A stretch of DNA of 64,000 bases from Sporothrix humicola (Eukaryota; Ascomycota; Sordariomycetes; Ophiostomatales; Ophiostomataceae), in the NCBI GenBank assembly GCA_021396245.1, contig WNYE01000014.1:418550-482549 (forward strand). Direction: 5' to 3'. Shown one piece after another: positions 26,395 to 37,300 of this stretch. Below the pieces are notes generated by a model, which did no database searches, was not told the DNA's origin, and saw only the letters and a list, made by a program, of their open reading frames with translations. Within the stretch, counting starts at the first letter, position 1. Each line of letters begins with the position of its first letter. The position numbers and the translations under genes are program-made.

Positions 26395-26864
26395 TTTGTG
26401 TGGTGGTGTACGAACAAGAGACGGAGAAACAACACAGCAGTGTGTGAACTGTGAAGCTTTTGCGCCAGGTAGTGGGGGTAGATACGGCAGAAAACAAGCA
26501 AACTTAAGCGGTGAAAGCACTAGCTTACAGCGTGTTTGCTTTTCTTAGTGGCGACTTCCCCGAATAGGAAAGCACTGACTTGGCGTCGACCTCGCCTCGA
26601 CTTACAACCTCGACCAGTTATCTCTCGAGTCAACATAATACGACGACAAATGAATGATAAACCAATAAATGAATAAAAATCCACGTTTAATTGAGGGCTA
26701 AAATCCACAGCAAGATTAAGGATAGGGAATAGAGAAGATTTGTTTCCTAACCCCTAAACATACTTGTCCACCACTGAGCAGGGTGAAATGCCATCGAAAA
26801 GCACCAAAATTGTCCCTCTGCCAAGATTGAGATGTTAAAGGTTTCAGGGGAAACAGTGCTCCAA
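26395..26864. other. short intergenic region
   Basis: This contains the Trm44 5' flank and the 3' flank of the possible small secreted protein gene. No other feature was recognised. Confidence 0.5.
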
Positions 26865-27107
26865 CTAGGGAGTATGATCAGGAGGATAGTATGGTGGAGT
26901 AAATGGAGTGGGAGTCACAGGGTAATGGGTGAGATCAAGAGCACTGTAGTAGTGGTCCGGCAGAGACTGCAAAGGAGTGGGAAAGGCAGAGTTCTCTGAG
27001 ACAATACGCGGTGACGAGCCGGCTGCAGTAGCAGTGGGCGCGGCGGGCGCGGTGGGCGCGGTGGGCGCGGCCAAGGCGATGCCGGCGAGCAAGAGGACAC
27101 TCCACAT
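26865..27107 (-). CDS. possible small secreted protein, 80 aa
   Basis: A single open frame starting at 27107 with MWSVLLLAGIALAAPTAP, a good signal peptide with a likely cleavage near the AAPT segment. The mature part first has an Ala/Pro/Thr-rich stretch encoded by an imperfect GGGCGCGGT repeat. A Pro/Tyr-rich end follows, with PYYPPDHTP at the C-terminus. There is no cysteine in the mature part, so it does not look like a disulfide-rich effector. I do not recognise a family. It sits alone between Trm44 and gene-free DNA. Its short length makes chance occurrence possible, but the signal peptide directly after the ATG argues for a real gene. Confidence 0.45.
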   Translation of the reverse strand: MWSVLLLAGIALAAPTAPTAPAAPTATAAGSSPRIVSENSAFPTPLQSLPDHYYSALDLTHYPVTPTPFTPPYYPPDHTP

Positions 27108-28119
27108 TGCGGTGTAGTTGGGGTGTGTTTATTTGGTGGTTTGATGCCGAGTTAGGAGAAAGAGAACGATTTATTTTGTTCCGAGCTTGAAAAGAAGATG
27201 GAATGGAGGAATAGTTTTATCGTAAGAGATAGTCAACAAGTTTGCTTTTTATACTTTTTGGTCAACTGACATATTGATAAAAAGCTTTCTACACGGCAAC
27301 AAGATCTCGGACTGAACGGACTGGTCTATCCTCTTCAGCCCAAAACTGCCGTGGTATCGTTTTGATCTTGTGTGAATGTTGGATCTCTGATTGTAAGCAC
27401 TTCAAATTAAAATCTAGACTCATAACTGATCTCTTGCGTTCAAGGTTGAAAAACAGCTGTCCTGATCCTATTATATTGAATTGCCGTGTTAGCAGAAATA
27501 TTGCTCTTCTCGCTGGAAGTAAATAACTAGATACGGCCTCATCACTATGGGTGTGCATGTAGGCAATTTGGAGATATGTTATTGGGGGCGCTGAAAATAA
27601 ACAATATCTGGATATGGATTGGACTGCGAACATCCCAAGAACTTCATTGCCAACCTCCATAGGATTCATCTCTGCTTCGTCGCACTGGAACCCCGTTTGA
27701 GACCAACAGGATGAGAGTTGTGTTAATTAATACTCGTAGTACCCAACAGGCCCAAACATCATAATCAACGCACCGTGTTAAAGAAGAAAACCCGATTACG
27801 CCTTAGAAAGACACCTTTTGTTTTCCGTTAAGATAGTAAACCGATAAACCCAATGAGAACGACCGTTGTCTTCCAGCACTCGGCACTTCTGCTGAAAGCC
27901 ACTGCCATTTGATGCTTTGACATGCATTCTGCAATGATTCCAGACACAAATGTAACCTTGGATTCGCCGCAAATCCGGGGAAACCCTGCTGCTTGACACA
28001 TGTCCGATCGCCAAGACACGGTCTCTGAGCTTCTTTGAACTTCATTCAATCATTCCTTTTATACTTTCTCTCATATGTACATTTGTTTTCTTTTTCCGTC
28101 TCATTTCCAGCCGCCTCGC
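27108..28119. other. intergenic, AT-rich, no firm gene
   Basis: Relatively AT-rich DNA. Two minus-strand frames (27289-27669 and about 27796-28049) have protein-like stretches but no start context, domain or splice support that I trust. They could be decayed remnants. No RNA gene seen. Confidence 0.4.
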
Positions 28120-29260
28120 CTAGAAAACGCACACAGCGTTCGGCGGGCTCGCGACGCCACCCGGCAGGTTAAGCGGCGCGCTCGTAAAGAAGAAGGACCA
28201 GCGCTGCTGGCGCTCGCACTCCTTGGCCAGGGCCTCGACGTCAAACATCTCGCCAATGGGCATGCCCCAGTAGCTCAGCAGGAAATCGTGCAGCCGGTAG
28301 TCGTCGTGCATGGGCACGACCTCGAAGCCGTTGGAGTCGCCGCCGACGGCCGCAAAGTGGTGGTTCCAGAGCCACTCCAGCGTCTCTTCGCAGCCCTTGA
28401 CGCCGACCCAGGCGTAGGCGTTGCCGACAAACTCGTTGTGCTCGGCCTCGTTGTGCTCGTCGTACCACTTTGTCCAGCCGGTGCGGACCAGCAGAATGTC
28501 GCCGGCCCGGAAAGTAATGTTGGCGTCCTTGGCCATCTCGTCGAGCTGGTCGACGGTGATGGCGTGGCCGGACATGGGGCTGTACTGGATGCCTTTGCGG
28601 GCGGCGTAGGCGACGTAATCAAGCAATACGCCACGGCCCACGATGCCGCCGCGCTCGGTCCATTCTGCAAGTACGTGATTAGCTATTGTCGATTTTGAGG
28701 GCTGTGACCGGTAGACCTACTCTCAATACCGAGCTTGCCGCTCGCGAGAAGGTCGTTGTGATGGATGCCGTTGTAGTAGTGGCCGTGCTTGGCGTCGCCC
28801 CAGTGGCCTACAAAGTTAGCGGTCACTCAAAAGTACGACCAGAGAAGAGAAGAACGTACGCAGTCCATCCCATTGACTGCCGACCTGGGTGTTGAAGCTG
28901 ATCTCGTCGTCGTAGCAGTAGAACGGGTAGTTGGGCTTGGTGCGCCAGTCGACAATCTCGTGCTTCAGGATCCCCCGCCCAAAGGTCACCTCGCTCAGCC
29001 GGTTCATGCCCCAGTTGAGCGCCACGCTGTGGCCCGTCTGGATCTCCTCGCGCGCCTGCTTGACGACCTCGGGCGTCAGCAGGTTCAGCGTGCCGAGCTC
29101 GTCCTTGACGCCGTCCTTGTCAAAGAGGCCCCAGGCACAGCCGTGACTGGAAGTGTTAGCATCAGTACGTTTTTTGTTGCTCTCCCATGGGCTCAAGTAC
29201 TCACGGCTTGCCGTCCACCTTGGGCATGTCCTTCCAATCCGGCAAATCTGAGGCGCGCAT
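28120..29260 (-). CDS. cyclase-family protein (PF04199-like), 324 aa, 4 exons
   Basis: Exons are 29205-29260, 28860-29146, 28721-28807 and 28120-28664. All three introns have good donors (GTGAGT, GTACGT, GTAGGT), and phases fit at every joint to give 324 residues. The fold family includes kynurenine formamidase and related metal-dependent hydrolases or cyclases. Family features seen: GCAWGLFDKDG near the start, the LGTLNLLTPEVV segment, QWDGLRHWGD across the second joint, HYYNGIHHNDLL, WTERGGIVGRGVLLDY, GDILLVRTGW and FEVVPMHDDYRLHDFLL. The bacterial HxGTHxD metal motif is not present in that form; RHWGDAKHGHYYNG occupies its place. The substrate is unknown. Fungal paralogs are numerous and mostly uncharacterised. 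No signal peptide is seen. Confidence 0.88.
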
Positions 29261-30751
29261 GTCGGCGGTGTTCTGGGTTGTCGAGTGTATCGGGGATTAT
29301 TGCTTCTTTGGGAGGTATTGAGGGTTATCGAGTTCGTGTCGTGTTGCAAATGGCAGGAGAGAGTATTGTCTACAGGATGTCTATTCAGATGTTCGAGGAA
29401 GGAGCGAAACAGCAGTTCAAGTCTACGAGATCTATATAAGGAAGTCGTCTATTCTCTTTCCCCTTCTCGTCTGAATTAGGAAACACTGTCGTCCTTCTAA
29501 CTTTACAGGATCCAGTCTCCCCTGTGCTCTGCGGGGCAGACACTTCAAAACGCCAAAAAGAAACAGCTCCCATGACGTGGGCACGTCGAGGTCTAAGGAA
29601 AGCGAGTCCCTCCTGACTTAAAAGAAAGCTCTCCAAAAACGCGCAGACGCTGCCCCAGAATTGACCAGAACGGGCCCTGAAGCCCCAATTCTGACGGGTG
29701 ACGAATTCCGGGGACCGGTTCGCATTGTTTTCCCCGGACTTTGGTTGGTCCAGGCCTGTTGGAGACACCTGTCGCCGCCGAACGGCGGCGGACTGATGTG
29801 CCAACGGGCGGGACTAGAGCGCCCTAGTCGGCAGCCCCCAACTGCCAAGCTTCCAGTTCCCCCAGCTTTTGGCAGCTTTTGGCGGGTTTTGGCGTCTTTG
29901 ATTGTCTTTGGGGCCTGTGTTTCCCCTCCTTTTGACGATTCTGCATCCTTTGAAAAAACGGTCCTGAGACCCCCGCGAGCCACGGAAGCTCGGCGTCACG
30001 GCCTTGCACAAGAACCGTCAGTCAATTTTCTGGGGAAAGATAACAAGTGGCAAACCAATGACTCGATGCCGAAAGTCAAAACTCAGCCCTGTTAGCTAGC
30101 ATACTCTACAACCGGAGCATGTTGTGACGACGTTTCCTTCCTACAGACAGGCAAGAGGACTGTGGGAGCAGGTCAGATAAATAGTTCTTAAATACGAAAT
30201 TGAAACAGCGAATAGTAATTAGTAAGTGCTTGAATATGTATTCAAGGTTGTTCTTAGATCGAGATATCGAAAGACGATCAAGAGGAAGCAGAAGCATTCA
30301 TTAGGGAGCTGGGGAGCTTGTGGTGCTCGTGGCTTCCATTTTGGAAGGCGCATCAATTGCTCTTTCCCTCTTTACACAATATCTAATACTGCCTGAGACT
30401 GCCTATTACTTAACCTCATCACCAAGCGGAAAGTGGGGCTTGAGTAAAAGAACAGACGGGCAAGTATGTCGTACAGCAATTTTGACAAATTGGGAAGGTG
30501 CGCTGAGTTTACCATTCAAAACATCTTGACTTGAGATATCACGATGATTTTGGGCTGAGGTGGGTTGAGGGTGATGCTGATGTGAGGACATTTTGGAGTT
30601 TGTCAAGTATTACCAGGATAACTCGCAAAAATAAAATCACAAAGAGGGAAACGGGAACACATTATGTCAGCCAAAAATAGAGGGCTTGCAAAAGTACGAT
30701 AATGCAAAAAGAAACTCTCACTTCAGAAGCTGAAGATGTTTGTTGATGTTT
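29261..30751. other. intergenic: cyclase-gene promoter and tRNA flank
   Basis: No recognisable gene. A perfect GC-rich inverted repeat at 29773-29790 and direct repeats of GCTTTTGGC near 29868-29895 are the only structured elements. Frames on both strands between 29385 and 30095 overlap and lack domains. Confidence 0.5.
29773..29790. promoter_or_regulatory. perfect inverted repeat CGCCGCCG-AA-CGGCGGCG
   Basis: Two 8-bp arms with a 2-bp spacer sit about 510 bp upstream of the cyclase-family gene. The element contains CCG and CGG half-sites in inverted orientation, a layout recognised by many fungal Zn(II)2Cys6 dimers. Binding is only inferred; a cruciform or a GC-rich chance palindrome are alternatives. 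Confidence 0.4.
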
Positions 30752-30823
30752 TGCCCGCACCTGGGATCGAACCAAGGACCTCAGCATTACGAGTGCTGCG
30801 CTCTACCACTGAGCTATACGGGC
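30752..30823 (-). tRNA. tRNA-Thr (anticodon CGU), no intron
   Basis: The minus strand folds as a full cloverleaf of 71 nt plus a discriminator A. The acceptor stem is GCCCGTA/TGCGGGC and the D stem GCTC/GAGC. The anticodon stem CAGCA/TGCTG closes the loop CTCGTAA, with anticodon CGT. The T arm is CTTGG-TTCGATC-CCAGG. It reads ACG threonine codons. Internal A and B boxes are intact and no intron is present. Confidence 0.95.
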
Positions 30824-31401
30824 TTGTTTGGGCGCTGTAGGCGTCTTGTATGGGACGGCGGGCCGTTAACAGGGGTGTTGAGCACAGCACCAAAATGAGG
30901 ATCTGGATTGACCAAGTGGGACCGCATCGGCGGGAGAGCAACGATATCAATATCAATCTCGGTGTCACTATGATGCTTGTTTGCCATCGAGAGGATTTTC
31001 GGGACCTTTTGTCATTCTACGTTGTCCATCGAATTGTTGAGATTGAAAGAATGTTCTGGCTTTCAACTGATAGCGTATCAACTGCCTATGACGTCTCTAG
31101 GGCCAACAGACAGACAAACTACAATGACCGCTCCAGGGCAGTCTATCTGATGTAAAAAGTACTTTTTGTCTCTAAATCCAGTACAAACTGTGTTCGGGGC
31201 ACTCGGCCTCTACTCCTTCCATTTCTGGCCACTGCCGGACTTAGCATGCGGCAAAGACGGACTCCAATTCCTCCGACACCAACAGCAACGAATTGGGAAG
31301 CCGCGTAGGATCGAAGTGCCAGGCTACCGTCATGTTCATGTGCATCTTGATATCCCAACACATTTTCACTGAGACAAAACAAAACACAGTATCGCCTCAT
31401 A
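30824..31401. other. intergenic between tRNA-Thr and NAPE-PLD-like gene
   Basis: No gene or repeat is recognised. It probably contains the promoter of the plus-strand hydrolase that starts at 31402. Confidence 0.5.
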
Positions 31402-32625
31402 ATGTCCACGCTTACGGTGACCAAGGTCCCGCGGAACAAGCCCAAAGAGCCACCGAGCCACTGGGTTGGCAGCCCGCCGACGGTATTCCGAAATCCGTGG
31501 CCGTCGTTCCGCCACAAAATGACGGCAATGCAGATGCTTCGACTGCGGTTTGGGACGGGGCGCAACTTTGTGCCCGTGCCTGAGAACCGCGAAGGTCTCG
31601 TTGCCATCCAGACACCCGACTGGGGAGCGAAGAGCGACGCAAAGCCGGACCAAATAAAAGCCACGTGGATCGGCCACTCGTCGTTTCTCATCGAGATGCC
31701 GGCTCAAGAGTGCGGGGACAAGAAGAGAGGACTCCGCTTCCTGATGGACCCCGTCTTCTGCGAGCGCATGGGCCCCGGCCAGCTCATCGGCCCCAAACGG
31801 TTCTCACCGACGCCGTGCTCAATCGACGACATGCCGCTGGTGGACGCTGTCTGCATCAGCCACAACCACTATGACCACTTGGACATTGACGCCGTCAAGC
31901 ATCTGTATGCCGACAAACACCGAAAACGAGACGCGGCCGGCATGGCCCCTCTCCACTTCTTCTGTGGCCTCAACAGCAAGCCTTGGTTTGTCAACCATTG
32001 TGGTGTTTTGCCAGAACACGTCACAGAGATGGACTGGTGGGATGAGGTGCACGTGAGCGTGGCCGACGAGACAACCAGAGAAACAGTGCGTCTCGTCTGC
32101 ACGCCGACACAGCACAACAGCCGCCGGAGTGCAAACGACCTCGACCACATGCTCTGGTGTTCGTTTATTTTGAAGAGTCAGAGTACGACGGAGCCGTCGA
32201 CTCCAAGCCCACCGAAGGAGGTCTCCATCTTCTTCGCAGGCGACACCGGCTACCGCAGCATTACCGACGACGATATTGCAGCCGGCACAGCTGTCGCCGA
32301 TCTCCCTCGGTGTCCTGCCTTCTCCGAGATCGGTGACAAGTACGGCCCATTCGACCTCGCGCTCTTGCCCATCGGCTGCTACACGCCGCGCACGCAAATG
32401 TCGTGCGTCCACTGCTCGCCCGAGGACTCGGTCGACGTCCACTTTGATGTTCGCAGCAAGCTTAGTGTCGGCATGCACTATGGCACCGTGCGCGGCGGCA
32501 TCAGCGCGCAGTACGAAGACGTGCGGGAACCGCCGCAGCTCTGGCGCAAAGCCGGCGAGGCGCGCGGGCTGGTCTGGGGCAAGGACTTTCGATTGTGCGA
32601 CATTGGCGAGACGGTCATTGTGTGA
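31402..32625 (+). CDS. NAPE-PLD-like metallo-beta-lactamase-fold hydrolase, 407 aa
   Basis: Single exon from the ATG at 31402. Similar to N-acyl-phosphatidylethanolamine-hydrolysing phospholipase D and to yeast Fmp30, which release N-acylethanolamines or control mitochondrial phospholipids. Zinc-site residues are all visible: H154, H156, D158 and H159 in SHNHYDHLD, H238 in TPTQHNS, D281 in FAGDTGY and H359 in GMHYGT. The substrate-side segments WIGHSSFLIE and LMDPVFCERMGP agree with the family. The N-terminus is short and basic with no clear signal peptide or membrane segment. It converges on the DUF4419 gene, separated by a CT/T microsatellite. Function as a phospholipase D is inferred from the complete metal site; other members of the fold act on different substrates. 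Confidence 0.93.
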   Translation: MSTLTVTKVPRNKPKEPPSHWVGSPPTVFRNPWPSFRHKMTAMQMLRLRFGTGRNFVPVPENREGLVAIQTPDWGAKSDAKPDQIKATWIGHSSFLIEMPAQECGDKKRGLRFLMDPVFCERMGPGQLIGPKRFSPTPCSIDDMPLVDAVCISHNHYDHLDIDAVKHLYADKHRKRDAAGMAPLHFFCGLNSKPWFVNHCGVLPEHVTEMDWWDEVHVSVADETTRETVRLVCTPTQHNSRRSANDLDHMLWCSFILKSQSTTEPSTPSPPKEVSIFFAGDTGYRSITDDDIAAGTAVADLPRCPAFSEIGDKYGPFDLALLPIGCYTPRTQMSCVHCSPEDSVDVHFDVRSKLSVGMHYGTVRGGISAQYEDVREPPQLWRKAGEARGLVWGKDFRLCDIGETVIV

Positions 32626-32747
32626 GTGGTAAGTGTGGTGTGTGAGGGCGTGAGATTTTTGGTTTGGCAAAGGAGGTGAGATCTTAGCAAGCGTCATAAC
32701 ATATAGTTCTTTTATGCTTATTCAATCTTGTTTATTTATTTTCCAAT

Positions 32748-32782
<35 letters not shown>

Positions 32783-32789
32783 TAAATTT

Positions 32790-32822
<33 letters not shown>

Positions 32823-32954
32823 CGAATCAATTTTCTATTTATTCACTTCGACTTATTTCTTATTTTAAAAGAGAATGTAATTTCTATGCAATTCTATTTG
32901 ATAGATAACCATGCCACCGAGCATCACTTACAGTACATTATTTGTGTATGGCCG
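32626..32954. other. convergent 3' intergenic region
   Basis: 3' flanks of two convergent genes. It holds the CT/T microsatellite described separately and A/T-rich sequence; nothing else seen. Confidence 0.6.
32749..32820 (+). repeat. (CT)13 microsatellite followed by poly-T
   Basis: Thirteen CT units at 32749-32774 run into a T tract, a short AAA interruption and then 30 T at 32791-32820. It lies between two convergent stop codons. Length is probably variable between isolates and error-prone in sequencing. Confidence 0.95.
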
Positions 32955-34388
32955 TCATCGTTCAAACCTTCTGAGCCGGCGCGTTGTAGGAATATTTGCA
33001 TCGCACTGCGTGCCGTTTGACGATGCTCGAAGCGTTGCGGCGAGACCTGTCAACTCCGGCTCCGCTACCCACCGTTGCTCTGTGGCCGTAAAGTTGGCTG
33101 GACCGTACAACATCCATGCCGACAGAGGCATCAAGGCACTATGCGTGGTCGTGTTGACTGACGACAAGAGAGCCGTCTGGTTGGCACGCCGAAGAGCATC
33201 AGCGTAGCCATCGGGTGCACCCGGAGAGATCTGTTTGCCCAGGGTTCCAGCCAAAACATATGCCTCAAACCTGTCCGTATCATTGAAACCGCGGAGGATA
33301 AAGGGTGCTCTGGCATAGGCAATGGGCAAGTCGGCAATGGCCACGGCGCCGTATGTGATATTGTCCAGTCTCGTGGAGGTTGGAACCTTTGGAGAAGCGC
33401 TGGATGTGGCATTGTGGCGTGAAAGCCGACGACCAGTGGCAGTCCAGTAGAAGAAACCGGACAGCCAGCCGGATACCGTATCATGGGTTGGCGTACCAGG
33501 ACATTTGGGGTTGGCGCCCGTGGCTGTGACAACCTCATTCCAGAACTGTCGCGTCGACGCGCTGTCCGGAGCCGTGAAGCTGTCGATGAATCGCTTGATG
33601 ATGGGCGTCAGCTGGTCCTTGTAGGCAGCCGCCTGGGGACCAAACGCGGGCAGACGGTCCAGCTTTCTTAGAAGCTCGGCCCAGTCGTCTTGGGCACCCT
33701 GAAGGGTCACTGACGGCAGACCACACGCCGGACGGCGGCCCTCGTCAACTGGCCGGCCCGTCAAATGTACCTCGTTCTGGCCCAGCATGTAGACCGTCGA
33801 CGTCATCTCGTCCACGACCGTCGAGGTCGTAAAGTTGGGCATCGCCCACAGCATCAGCCATGGCGCGCGGACATGGCTCTCGGCCTCATACTTGAAGTCC
33901 TGGATCACGCGGAACCACTCAAAGTCGGTCAGCGTCATGGGTTCCGCGCCGGGCAACGGTGCCTCGTAGATGGCGGCCGTCTCGTTGCGGTGGCTGCCGA
34001 CATAGAAAAACAGCTGCGACAGGATCGTGAACCAGACCTCGTCCGGTCTCAAGACTAGATGCAAATGCTCGGCCCACGCCTGCAGTGCGCCGCGCACAAA
34101 ACTCTCCGACGAGGGCAGGACCTGGTCGGCCGTCTGGAACGTGCTGTCGTCAAAGACGCTCATCAACACCTGGAGGTCGGGGTTTGTGTCGTTTCCAGTC
34201 GTGACAAACTCGTTGCTGGCGCTGCGCCGGTAGAAATCGTCGAGCGACGTGGCACCGGGTGGGCCGTTGTACAGGCGAGGCGCGGCGCCGCCGGGCAGGA
34301 TGACGACATCGGCGGTTGCAGTGCTGCCGAAGAGCAGGCAGGCGAGGGGGACGATGGCCAACGCCGTCCAAGTCCAAGTGATCGCCAT
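32955..34388 (-). CDS. secreted DUF4419-family protein, 477 aa
   Basis: A single exon. I prefer the ATG at 34388, which opens directly with a signal peptide (hydrophobic run within residues 7-22, likely cleavage after STATA). The in-frame ATG at 34415 adds nine residues. The body matches the DUF4419 pattern: expected segments such as VRGALQAWAEHLHLVLRPDE, WFTILSQLFFYV, DWAELLRKLDRL and FWNEVV are present, as is the GWLSGFFYW region. Many N-glycosylation sequons (NET, NFT, NAT, NIT, NDT, NQT, NTT, NGT) support secretion through the ER. No catalytic activity is known for this family. No C-terminal GPI-type hydrophobic tail is seen; the end is basic. The gene is divergent from the SRPK kinase over 3.2 kb. 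Confidence 0.88.
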   Translation of the reverse strand: MAITWTWTALAIVPLACLLFGSTATADVVILPGGAAPRLYNGPPGATSLDDFYRRSASNEFVTTGNDTNPDLQVLMSVFDDSTFQTADQVLPSSESFVRGALQAWAEHLHLVLRPDEVWFTILSQLFFYVGSHRNETAAIYEAPLPGAEPMTLTDFEWFRVIQDFKYEAESHVRAPWLMLWAMPNFTTSTVVDEMTSTVYMLGQNEVHLTGRPVDEGRRPACGLPSVTLQGAQDDWAELLRKLDRLPAFGPQAAAYKDQLTPIIKRFIDSFTAPDSASTRQFWNEVVTATGANPKCPGTPTHDTVSGWLSGFFYWTATGRRLSRHNATSSASPKVPTSTRLDNITYGAVAIADLPIAYARAPFILRGFNDTDRFEAYVLAGTLGKQISPGAPDGYADALRRANQTALLSSVNTTTHSALMPLSAWMLYGPANFTATEQRWVAEPELTGLAATLRASSNGTQCDANIPTTRRLRRFER

Positions 34389-37300
34389 TGGTGCGCCTTG
34401 TCGAGAACCAAGCATCGTGGGAGGTCGGAGGCGAATAGGGACAAATGGCGGCGGTGATCGACCCAGTGTAGACGATGTCGTTCAATGGTGTACAAGGTGA
34501 CAAGAACGAGTAGATCGACCCGAACTTTGATGTCATTGTATCGTGGCACCGATGTAGGATGAACAGCAATGCTGGTCAATATACCCTCTCTAGGAAAATA
34601 TCCAGGGCGACTCATCTAAAGCCTCCGGCATCTCGCAGCACATTTCCTCCTCTTCTTCTCCTCGTTCATTTTCTGCCTGCGCAGTAAAGTGCGTCCTGGT
34701 ACGCCGTCTCTTGGCCAGCATGTCCAATCTAGCGGCTCAAAGAACATGTCTGTTCGATGCGGGCTGAAATAGCCGCACATATTGCGTCGCCGCCTGCCTT
34801 TAGGCATGTTCCCACTGGGGAAGAATGCGGCAATGGAGAAATAGATAAGAAGAAAGTCTGGAGTGAGGGAAATGACAAAGGCAATGAAGGAGGAGGTTTT
34901 CTCTTCCACGAACACCACATCACTTGATGTACGTCGTAGATAGTTCGCATTTGGCATCCTTCAAGCCACACTGATGTCCGTGACGTCTTCCTTAGATACC
35001 TCTTGTTTTCTGACAGCCGGCCGGGCGCCCAATGTTGCACAATTGCAAACCTGTACAACCATCTGGGACAATCGGAATGCCTGCACTTGCAGCCGTTTGC
35101 CATTGCACGACAGCCGGCCAAAGAATGAACACGAGACACGAGGATGGTCCTGGTCCCTTATTTTGTGTTGTATTCGTTGCCTCTTTTCTCTGTCCATTTC
35201 CTCCCCCCATCAGCCTTCCGTGTCTGGGCCGCCGGCTGGCCGCATATTGTGGCTGTTGTGACAAACTCGAGATCAATGCTGGTCGAGGATGTGATGGGTG
35301 TCTGTCATCGAACTTGGTTGCTGTAAATCTCAGAACGTGCGTGCGCAATGGCTCGAGTCTTGTCATCCGCCAACCGCTCTGTGCCTTGGCCTCTTTTCTG
35401 CCCCTGTGTTGATCAGCGGCAATTGGTGCAGCTATCCGTCCACCAAAGACAGGCGAGACAAAAAGAGACCAAAAAAGGTTCAGGTTCTCCCTGGAATGTT
35501 GAGGGAGAGACACCACACTTTTGAGTCTTGGACGGATGTGTCGCCGATCGGCGCGTGGTTGTAATAGCGTTTGCGCAAAAGACTCGGCCAGCTGATTGTT
35601 TTGTGATTCAGAAGCTTGTCAATTGAATTTGCAATTTGCAATCGTTAAGATAAGATCCTGTCGTTTTATCGATTCTGTTGTTTCTGCTTTTGGTTTCGTA
35701 TCTAAGCTACCCAGATTTGAGACAAAATAGGAGAAAAGTTCCAGATCGCGCCTTCCGAGATCTACAGCAAAGATACCGCGTACCTGCCCAGATGCGTCGA
35801 GTTCGACAACAGTGCACTCCACACTGTATCAGGCACTGTCTCTCAAGCTCTTTCTTTAGCGCAAACGTGCGTCTTCTCCGCGCCGGATTGGCGGCGATTT
35901 GCGGACCTGACTATGGTGGTGCCGCCATAAACGATAGGTGATGATGGAGGCAAGTCAGGTTCGAGGAACAAGGAAGGACCGGCACAGTGGCTGACAGCTT
36001 CTTGTTTGTGTGCTTTGTTGGGTAGGAGCGAACAAAAGCAAGCAGGAGCAATTATAACAAACAGGAGGGCAATAGCTCAATATGGAAACATAGGCTCAGA
36101 GGCTCACCAAACTGGGCTGGACCTTCCGCGCCCCGCCATACTCCGTATTTTGCACACCAGTTCGCTTCGCACTTGCGGCTGGTGGTGGTGCTGATGGTGA
36201 TTCCTTCCTCCTTTGGGCCCATCACCAGTTTCATCGCCTTGTTCTGTTTTCAGCATCTTCCCATTCCTCCTTTTTTGTCCCCTTTTTGTCCCCTTTCTTT
36301 TCATCTCCTTGTTTTCTTTTGTTGCCATCCCGTCCACAATCACCCACACCCTTGCATCACCAATCCGGCCGTGCGCAACATCGACACCAGCCAGACCTCG
36401 AACCCTTCACTCTCAAGGCTTTTCCATGATTGCCCCGCCTCCAAACACCAACGCGTTCGCGCCGACAACCAGCTTTCCTCCTTGCAGCCACCGAACTTTT
36501 CGGCCTCTTTGACCCCTTGATCGCGAGCAAGCAATTCTTCAATCCAGCCTCCTTCGATCCCGGGCTGTCCGACCTGTCCTGCAATCTGCCATCTGCCAAA
36601 CTTCGATGTCGATCCATTAGATATACCAAACAGCAACGCGCCTGCGCGAACGAGCTGACAGTACACAAGGCGAATCAACAACAAGGCAAGACAAGAACAT
36701 CAGAAGTACACGAGCGAGGATCAGTCCATTTCCAAAAAGAAGAAACAGAGGAAGAACGACAATCGCGACTTGTCGCAACGCAGATCGCCCAAGCTCTGTA
36801 CAGCTCCAAAAACAAGAGTTTGATACTGCATCGCAAAGCCGGTTTCGCGACAACCCAACCCAGCAGAGACAGAATCCACTCTGCTCACATTCTCAGTAAA
36901 GCTGGAACAGAGAACTGCATCGTGCCGCACAAACTGCCAAGACAAGCGCGGCGCACCCAACATATCCCCAAAACCAGCCGCCCCTCTCCCTAACAATCCG
37001 TCAAACTAAGACGCAATCGCTGCAAAAAAAAAGCGCCCCTCACACCCCTCCCCACCAACAAACAAAAGCAAAAAAAGCTTCCTTGTCTCCTGCAGACGGC
37101 CGAGTAATCGCACCACAGAAGAAGCTCAAGAGCAACCAGGAATAAAGAAGAAAAAGAAGTCGCTAGGGAAATTCAAGAAAAGCCCCGCTATCCAATCTAG
37201 GCCCTTCACGCCCTTTTGCTTTCGTACACAGCGCATCTCACTCTTCCTGCACCACCACCCAGCACTGCCAGCCGCCGCCACCCAAACCGACCGACCATTC

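Noticed and set aside
23352..29260. Aromatic-catabolism gene cluster
   Set aside because: The dioxygenase and cyclase-family gene are separated by a tRNA methyltransferase gene and a possible secreted-protein gene. No regulator, transporter or further pathway enzyme is nearby.
36430..36993. 187-codon open frame upstream of the SRPK kinase
   Set aside because: No domain and A/C-rich composition typical of a long 5' leader; no splice link to the kinase frame found.
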